Origin: Allolobophora icterica
Lineage: Eukaryota > Annelida > Clitellata > Crassiclitellata > Lumbricidae
Length of the DNA stretch: 64,000 bases
Reading direction: 5' to 3'
Assembly: GCA_963556255.1 (NCBI GenBank)
Contig: OY744608.1
Coordinates: 11,176,019 to 11,240,018, forward strand
In this document: piece by piece, positions 57,391 to 64,000 of the stretch
Layout of the letters: each line of letters starts with the position of its first letter
Position numbering within the stretch: position 1 is the stretch's first letter
Notes under the pieces: generated by a model
Database searches by the model: none
The model's input: the letters and a program-made list of their open reading frames with translations, nothing else
Told to the model about the DNA's origin: nothing
Made by a program: the position numbers and the translations under genes

Positions 57391-57494
57391 TTATAGCACG
57401 AGACTGTTTCAAACGCCTCAATAAAAGAGATATATTATAGGCCTATAGCACCATTCTTTTTTCAAAACGTTATATGAAATACTATACTACGCAT

Positions 57495-57740
57495 TGCATT
57501 TAAGCAAACAAATGCAAATGATCTCCTATCGTGTTTAGATCGCATTTAATGCATATCTAGGGTAAGTAATTTCGCACATGTTGCATTCACCATCGCATCT
57601 GAAACGTAGGCATACGTCCAAAATAGATTTTCATTAGATTTAAGAGAATAATATTTCTGAATCGATCGATTGCTATACTCCACAGTGCACATAATTTCCG
57701 ATGGCCATCAAACGCTATAAATTCTTCTCGTGAAAACTCC
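57495..57740 (+). promoter_or_regulatory. Distal copy of the promoter module upstream of gene E
   Basis: caaatgcaaatgatctcc (octamer-like), atcgatcgattgctat, gatggccatcaaacgc and TATAAA (57716-57721). The downstream sequence matches that after the distal module of gene B (ctcgtcctgtagaat..., aaaccttgaaac) and has no signal-peptide frame. Confidence 0.55.
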
Positions 57741-58040
57741 TCTACGGTCTCGTCCTGTAGAATCTTTCAAACCTTGAAACCTTAGTCTCTTATTGTTACT
57801 ATTGCAATTCAACAGAACCAATGCTAGATACTTTTGCATTTTGAAAATGCGACAGTTTTATCTAAATTTATTGCATTTATTATTTTCTTTGAAAAATCGT
57901 ATGCGACACATTTGCATTCAATCGAAGAAATGCAAAGGAAGTCATATCGTCTCTAAATCACATTTAATGCATTTCTATTGTCAGTGAGTACGATATGTTG
58001 CATTCATCATGGCATTTAAAACATAGGCATATTAAAATTG

Positions 58041-58220
58041 TTTCATTAGATTTGAAAGCATAATATTTATGACGTTTCATTAGATTTGAAGGCATAATAT
58101 TTATGACGTTTCATTAGATTTCAAAGCATAAAATTTATGACGTTTCATTAGATCTAAGAGCATAATATTTATGACGTTTCATTAGATTTAAGAGCATAAT
58201 ATTTATGACGTTTCATTAGA
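58041..58220. repeat. 34-bp tandem repeat in the gene E upstream region, about 5 copies
   Basis: Unit tttcattagatttaagagca taatatttatgacg with few changes. A single copy (gatttaagagcataatattt) is part of the promoter module in the other genes, so this is a local expansion of a promoter element. Confidence 0.9.
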
Positions 58221-58221
58221 T

Positions 58222-59335
58222 TTAATCAATCAATCAATCAATCAAACATTTATATAGCGCCCCTTCAAGGAATCTATTCAGAAGCGCTTGCTACTTTCAG
58301 CTATGATTTTAGAAATAAATGAGACATTCGCAATGGGCCTGAAGTGTGCAGGCTCCGAAGAGTCGAGACCGGCTTGCTTGAGGATAGGAGTAACAATCGA
58401 CCTCTTCTGCGAAGCTGGAAGAGTACCGTCACGGAGCGAGGAGTTGCATAGTAGTGTCAGGAAAGGGAGAAGGACATCGATGTAATCCTGGAGCAGGAAA
58501 GGAGGGAGGGGTCAAGTTCGCAGGATTTCGCGGCAGAAGCCAAGATGATGTTGCTCAGCTCAAGACTGTAGACCTCGTGAAGAACTGAGAGCCGATGGTC
58601 GGTAGGAGGAAAGTCAGGCGGAGGAGAACCAGCGGTGTCATTGCGAACCGATTGGACTTTAGCAGCGAAGTAGTTCGAGAAGTCGGATGCAGTAAAGGAT
58701 GGATCACTAGGCGATTGTGCTGATCGATGACGGCCGAGAAGGTCATTGAAAGTCGACCAGAGCCGCCGTGGGTCGCTGGCGTTGGATGATATCCGGCGCT
58801 CCCAGTGATCCTTTTCCTTCTCACGATGACGTCGGTGCATCCCTCGGACGAACTGGATCCATGGTGACTGGTCGGCTGGCAAGCGTGTGCCCTGGTAAAC
58901 GCGTTCAAGACGACGGGCTTGACGTCGAAGGGAATAACAGTCAGCGTCGAACGACGGGGAGAGAGGGTGCCGGCGATGTCTGACCGGACGGGAACGAAGA
59001 AGACGATCGATGATGGCTGTCATAGAGCTCTCATAAATGTCAAATAGTTCGGTAGTAGAGGAGCCAACGAACTGGCCCGGGTCAAAGAAGGCTGGAACAG
59101 TAAGGATAGCCGACTGGAAAGCTTCATGGTCAAGGCGCTTCCAACCACGAGACTGACGAACAACATAGACAGGCGCCGTCAGGAGGAAGGGAATGTCAGC
59201 TAAGAGCAGTTCATGGTCTGAGATGACGGGAGGACAGATGCTCAGGTCAGCAGAGACACAGTCATCACGAGTGATGAAGACGTCGAGTCAGCCACCGGCC
59301 TGGTGAGTGGGGGCAGCGACGTGCTGGATTAGGCC
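58222..59335 (-). mobile_element. L2/CR1-type LINE, internally deleted, inside the gene E promoter
   Basis: Minus strand: endonuclease end DVFITRDDC...VISDHELLLADIPFL (59300-59180), linker CYSLRRQARRLERVY and WSTFNDLLGRHRS, RT start including TPILKQAGLDSSE (near 58370), then directly a 3' tail agcgcttctgaatagattcc...(ATTG)n at 58222-58245. The RT core is missing. The promoter sequence stops at gtttcattagattta (58222) and resumes at gagcacaatatctacgaatc (59336). Confidence 0.85.
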
Positions 59336-59440
59336 GAGAGCACAATATCTACGAATCGATCGATTGCTATTGGCTGCTACGCCATTACGCACATGATTTA
59401 CGACAGTCATTAAACTCTATAAATTCTGTGGAAGCCTCTG
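59336..59440 (+). promoter_or_regulatory. Proximal promoter of gene E
   Basis: gaatcgatcgattgctattg, tacgacagtcattaaactc and TATAAA (59418-59423), 49 nt before the ATG. The upstream part of the module is separated from it by the LINE. Confidence 0.68.
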
Positions 59441-59471
59441 AAGTCCGACAGACAGATCTGCGGAAGTCGAA

Positions 59472-59517
59472 ATGTTTTCTAGAATATTCTACGCTTCGTT
59501 TGTCCTGGTTGTTTGTG
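59472..59517 (+). CDS. Gene E exon 1 (signal peptide)
   Basis: MFSRIFYASFVLVVC; donor GTGAGC at 59518. One 1-nt shift within ttgttcctgg to tttgtcctgg changes LF to FV while keeping the length. Confidence 0.9.
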
Positions 59518-62500
59518 GTGAGCGATCGCTAAGAGTCGAACTGATGATAAATACTTAGAAAAACGCTTATAGAGTTAGGATTTCTATAAAATGACGATGG
59601 CTCTTATTGTCTTGGGATTTAAGCTAACAATAAAGATAACATTCAGATGGACAGCAGACACACAGACATGTACAGAGACGCAGAGACATACAGACTGAGT
59701 CAGTCAGCCATTTAGTCAGTAAGGCAATCTAGTACCGGTAATGAATGAATGAATTAAGCTAAAATAATTGATTAATTGATTGAGTGATTGTTGTTATAAT
59801 TCATTGATTCATGGATTCAATGATTCATTCATTCAATCATTCATCAATTGATTAATATCCAAGAACTAAACAGCGTCCCTAAGTAGTTCTCTTGAAGAAA
59901 CACGAAACGAGAATCACATTAGTTTAGTACGGTTTTAATTATCAGCTTCTTCGGTGATTTTGCAATGATAATTTAGCCCAGTAGTCGATACAAATTCGCT
60001 CTTTGAACTCCGCTGAAAGCTGTAAAGTCCACATGGAAGAGTTACGCGCAGGTAAAGTAGGCTAATTTATCCTTCCGGATATTTTGTTTCGTAGATGGCA
60101 AATTAATAGATTCAACTGAGATTTTGTTGAATTATGCATTCTCGACGGTTCTTCTCATCAACTTGATACTTAAACTAATTTTAAAAAATTTGGCAGTATC
60201 AGTTTTCATTGTTGTTGTTTATCGTTGACCTTTCAGCCGGCGGAATCAGCGATACCTTGTCAAGTAAGTATAGGTTTCTAATCGCAAATCATCTGACTGC
60301 TCGCATAACCAGTGCTGGAGAGTATTTGAAATTCAAAGTATTTGAAATAGTAGGCCTAATTGAAATACATGTAAGTATTTATGTATTTTTATTTCAAATA
60401 CATTTAAAATGATGTATTCTGTATTAAAAAAATACTTTTCAGAGTATTTTGTATTTGGAATATGATATACTTCGTTAAAAATGCTATTTATTGTCTGCCT
60501 AGTGTCATTTATTTCACGCAGCATTAATTTTTCTCGGTAATAATAACTCAGTGGTCTTCTAACTTACGATGTTTGCTGAACTTTGTATATTTGCCAGTGT
60601 TGATCAGTATATATCTTGGCTGCTGTAACCCATCCGTTCTTCAAACTACGTTGGGTGCCTAATTCCCAGAAAGAGAGATTCCGACAGTTTCTCATTGACA
60701 CTTCTGGGGTATTTACCAACCAAACACAATCTTATGAAACCAGTGTGGTCACTGAGAACAATGCAGATCATGACAACTTTTACACTACAACGTCCACCTA
60801 GCTGATTCATCTGGTAGCCAGGCAAATCTGCATGTTATGCATTATCTTGAAGACCCATCGCCAAACCTCGAATCACTTACATCCTTTCAAGTAGTCAGGA
60901 ACATTTTCATTTAGGTAGGCCTACAACACGCTCATTCCGTCGTTTACACCCGTCTAACATTTATTCAGTTGTGGTGAACAGATATTTATTCCACGGCGCA
61001 ATGGACTGTCTGATACAACTTTTGAGAAACTGTTGCTGGTAAAGTAGAGCAAAGCCTTTATCCTTTGAAAACATTGCCAACCTGACATTGTGTTTTGCAG
61101 CATGAAAACTATTAATTAGACATTTTTGACTACGTATCTAGACCAGGGTGCATTTATTTTGTATTTCAAATACAAAATGCAACAATGTATTTGTATTTTG
61201 TATTTCAAATACATTTTGAATAAACCTTTTTGAAGAAGGTTGTCTATATACTGAAACATAATATCTATATTAATAAAGCGAGAATTCTGTGTGTGTCTGT
61301 GTGTGTGTCTGTTTGACCGGGCTTAACTTCTACAATTTGCACCTTTTCACTCGAAACCTTCACTGCTGTGTCGGTCTCGGCATGGGAGACCCAGTGGAGG
61401 GGTTCGCGTCCCCCGTTTTCACCGCTACCGTGGTGAAAAACGGCCAAAACATCGCCCCAAGCGATAGGAAAATTACCGTCCCTGCAGTGACATTAGGCTT
61501 ACTGCATTGGATGCAGTCCCTGCAGTGACATTAGGATTACTGCATTGGATGCATGCACGTGTAACAAACATCGAAGAGAAATTTATTGTTGGTACGTCAA
61601 TTTGGGGGTGGTGGTGGGGGCGGTGGTGGTGGTGGGGGGTGGTGGGTGGGGGGAGGTGGTGGTGGGGGATGTGGGGGGAGGAGGCGGGTGGGGGGTGGTG
61701 GTATGGGTGGTGGTATGGGTGGTGGTGGTGGGGGTCGTGGGTGGTGGTGGGGGTGGTGGGTGGGGGTGGTGGGTGGTGGGTGGTGGTGGCGATGGCTTGG
61801 GGGTGGGGTGGGAGGGGGTTGGTGGAGGTGGGGGTGGTGGGTGGGGGTGGTGGGTGGGGGTGGTGGGTGGGTGGTGGTGGTGGGGATGGCTTGAGGGTGG
61901 GGGTGGGAGGGGTTGGTGGGGGTGGAGGGGTGGGGGTGGTGGTGGTGGGTGGTGGGGTGCAGGGATTGAAACTTATAACCCCGGGCAACGCCGGGTAGGG
62001 GGTGGTGGGTGGGGTGTGGTGGTGGGGGTGGTGGGTGTGCAGGGATTGAAACTTATAACCCCGGGCAACGCCGGTAATCCAGCTAGTATACTAATATTTG
62101 AGGAAATTCTCCTCTCGATTTCTTTGGCGTGGCAGTGCCCTCTCCATCTCAGTTATTGGTGGCACGTGTCCCAGCTGTCCACCAAGATTCTACGCCTATT
62201 CTCATGTTATAAAACGGTGTAGCCATTTTGTACCACCTTTTCACGGCTCTACGCAACTCGGCCTCGGCAGATATCCGATGCCTTCCCATTGTGTAGCTAC
62301 CATACGTTAGCGGCAACTTCTTGTTTGATGGGTGGAGAACAGTCGATTGACAGATCTGGCAATGATACACGGAAGCTGGGATTTTCATAAGCTGGCTACG
62401 AAGCGCAGTTGAGGAAACCTTCAGGCCCCTACCTCTCAGTATGTGCCCAAACGAGCTTTTTATTGGGCTCTTAGCCAATCAAGTCCTTGCCGGTCACCCA

Positions 62501-62961
62501 GTCAATTGTAAACTGTTTCTCGGTTGAGTCAGTGAAATTGCAACGAAAGTCTCCCAGCAGTCATTCGTTGGTTGGCAAGTAAGATGACACAATGGGACAG
62601 GGCAGCCGAATGTTTAGAGCGCTCGGCCTAAAACGTCAGATTCTTGTGTGGGCCAGGAATACTCCGTCGCTCAGCGAAAAACCAACGTATGAGGGCGTTT
62701 AAGGTTATGCTCTCTAATCATGTCTAATGTCACGGAAACACACGACTACCTCATCGAACCCTCTAATATTTCACTCTATTTTATTAATCGTAAAAAATTG
62801 TATAACATATGAAAGAAAAGACTCAATAGGTTGGTTTCATATATGTATATACGGCAATGGCCAACATGTATTAATATTTACAATATTTTAATGCTGACAT
62901 GTTGGCATTTCTATTTCTAGTGGATATCAAACGTGGAGGTTTTCCACAAGTACTTGGAATG
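59472..62961 (+). CDS. Gene E: secreted eglin-like serine protease inhibitor, 3' part outside window
   Basis: Exons 59472-59517, 60237-60263 and 62921-62961 are present. The signal peptide is MFSRIFYASFVLVVC, the leader is the shortest of all (GGISDTLS), and exon 3 encodes DIKRGGFPQVLGM with Phe in place of the usual Trp. Exon 3 is 3 nt longer than in B, C and D and has the best acceptor of any copy (tttctatttctag). Exons 4 and 5 should lie about 1.5 kb and 4 kb beyond exon 3; the window ends 1.04 kb after it, so the P1 residue is unknown. Sequence after exon 3 aligns with intron 3 of the other genes right up to the window edge. Confidence 0.85.
60237..60263 (+). CDS. Gene E exon 2 (8-codon leader)
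   Basis: Only 27 nt: acceptor tttcag, donor GTAAGT, phase 1-1. GGISDTLS keeps just the conserved GISD core. Confidence 0.78.
60310..61225. mobile_element. hAT-like element with caaatac repeats, right end lost
   Basis: It starts CAGTGCTGGAGAGTATTTG and carries many tatttcaaatac palindromes at both ends (60330-60470, 61155-61220). The matching CAGCACTG terminus is absent, apparently cut by the next element. The interior has no recognisable protein. Confidence 0.6.
61264..62086 (+). mobile_element. Non-autonomous Helitron
   Basis: It starts TCTATATTAATAAAGC after an A (61263) and ends with a hairpin (ccccgggcaacgccgg), a short spacer and CTAG before a T (62087). These are Helitron hallmarks: 5' TC, 3' hairpin plus CTRR, insertion at A|T without duplication. 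The hairpin-bearing end is present twice (61958-61997 and 62039-62075). No Rep/helicase. Confidence 0.88.
61605..61965 (+). repeat. G-rich minisatellite (GGTGGTGGGTGGGG) inside the Helitron
   Basis: About 360 bp of purely g/t-rich repeat with runs of 3-6 G, a strong G-quadruplex candidate. Gly/Trp/Val-rich and Pro/His-rich frames over it are artefacts. Confidence 0.93.
62210..62645. repeat. Unit-conserved intron 2 block (gene E)
   Basis: Homologous to 21880-22200 and 51395-51690. The minus-strand frame shares KIPAS.YHCQ.C..TV.HP.N. The tRNA-like end (gcagccgaatgtttagagcg) is cut short. Confidence 0.55.
62921..62961 (+). CDS. Gene E exon 3
   Basis: 41 nt ending at GTAAGT; DIKRGGFPQVLGM after the split codon. 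Confidence 0.83.
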
Positions 62962-64000
62962 GTAAGTATACGCAGCATTTCAATCTATTTCAAAAATGTT
63001 TCCGTGTAATACTAAAATTTCTAAGCAATTTGCTTTCAGTTCAATGTCTTCTGCTCTTATCACCCTTAAATACGATACAAAACCAGGATTTAAAAGAGTT
63101 GTATTCAAGGGCCTGCGGAATAGAGATAGAGAAAGAACAAGGAAGTCATTTCGTTGGATGCTAAGCAACCAATTTCAGAAAGTTGGGTCGATCAGAGTGG
63201 AGCTTCTATGCTGCACAGCAGGAAGTTCGAGCCAAAGAGAATACCAGGTTGCTCTGTGCAGCACAGCAAATAAATATAGGGTATGGAATGGATGAGTCGG
63301 AGACACGCAACTATGTGACATAACTTTCGAGACGCCAGAAATGGGATTGTTAATAAAAACAGGTCTGAATGACGTTATGTGATACAAAACTCCTTAACTC
63401 TGAGTGTTTGTGCATCGGCAACCAGTGCAATTCCTCCAAAATGGAGTTCGAAATCATGCCCAAACATCAGCCGAACAGCAAATAAATACAAGCCAAAAGA
63501 ATTGCATTTTCCAGGGATTCAGAGAACCTACATTTTAATACAAGTACATGTATCTTATTGAAAAATGTCTACGAAGTTGTAGTTTGCCACCTATTTTGTC
63601 ATGAAATCGCAAGATAACGACAGAAGAAATCGATCGCCAGTTTATGTCGAGCTAAGAAAGATACAGAAAGTCGCAAGCGAATACGCGAATAAACGCTGAA
63701 ACGCTACGCGTGTAATTCGTATCCAATCCTTTGTACAAGAAGAATGGACCTATAGTCAAATGCCGTTTGCAACAGGAAATCACTTACTAGTGTGTGTTAT
63801 GACGAATTTGGAGTCGGAGAGGTTATCTGGTGAGCGTCGCCCGAATTTCTTGAACATTCAAGACTAGGAAATGTGGGTTACTTTCTAATGCAAGCATTGC
63901 ATGACATGGAACTGATTGACCGGATAGAGCAGTTGTCATAACGCACCACGGATCGATAGTCGCAGCTATGGATGAAACTGCGTGCTCATTCAACGGGTCC
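62962..64000 (+). other. Intron 3 of gene E, to window end
   Basis: Aligns block by block with intron 3 of B, C and D, ending about 0.5 kb before the expected exon 4. No MITE at the site occupied in gene B (gagtcggagaggtta is intact near 63811). Confidence 0.65.

Larger units (their letters stand above)
61226..62201. mobile_element. CACTGGCGTA-family hAT-like remnant, split by a Helitron
   Basis: 61240-61263 (gtctatatactgaaacataa) plus 62088-62201 (tactaatatttgaggaaatt ... gattctacgcctat) together match 10188-10317 of the long family copy. Only the right end survives. Confidence 0.75.

Noticed and set aside
61473..62222. Pro/His-rich and Gly/Trp-rich frames of 160-225 codons
   Set aside because: Artefacts of the G/T minisatellite in the Helitron.

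Overview
This is invertebrate animal nuclear DNA, most likely from a marine bilaterian. The evidence is GT-AG introns of 0.3-6 kb around exons of 27-132 nt, and a mixed repeat load: L2/CR1-, RTE-, jockey- and restriction-endonuclease-type LINEs, tRNA-derived SINEs, many hAT-type MITEs, pogo and piggyBac-type DNA elements, and a Helitron. The species cannot be named from sequence alone.

The only host genes I can support form a tandem, same-strand cluster of five secreted serine-protease inhibitors of the potato inhibitor I (eglin c / CI-2, MEROPS I13) fold. Gene A (exons 3-5, 317-8440) is cut by the left window edge. Genes B (19675-26799), C (39338-47392) and D (49824-55720) are complete. Gene E (exons 1-3, 59472-62961) is cut by the right edge. 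All share one architecture: exon 1 = signal peptide; exon 2 = short hypervariable leader segment (phase 1-1); exon 3 = start of the domain with a W/F-P-x-x-x-G motif; exon 4 = helix; exon 5 = reactive loop and C-terminus. The residue at the predicted P1 site differs in every readable copy: Lys (A), Phe (B), Tyr (C), Met (D). The cluster therefore looks like a set of secreted inhibitors with diversified targets. The short exons are far below usual ORF-length cut-offs, so ordinary ORF scans miss all of them.

Layout. 1-8440: gene A, whose intron 4 holds an old antisense LINE split by a pogo element (3280-5574) and by a TTAA-flanked AT-rich element (6629-7645). 8441-19600: intergenic, with hAT MITEs, a fold-back element of tandem motifs (13451-14363), a minisatellite, a 1.3-kb hAT element and ATT microsatellites. 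19675-26799: gene B, with two tandem versions of exon 2. 26800-39300: intergenic, with a LINE fragment, a 3.8-kb palindromic transposon (28248-32034), duplicated intergenic segments, very long ATT arrays, a remnant of a further inhibitor-gene 5' end lacking exon 1 (37375-37892), and an RTE fragment. 39338-47392: gene C. 49824-55720: gene D. 56200-59335: two L2-like LINE pieces, one sitting inside the promoter region of gene E. 59472-end: gene E, whose intron 2 carries a Helitron (61264-62086) nested in a hAT-like element.

Homologous introns, promoter modules and intergenic blocks recur in each unit. The cluster therefore grew by duplication of whole gene-plus-flank units, and unit-specific insertions (several with exact target-site duplications and readable empty sites in sister units) arrived later.
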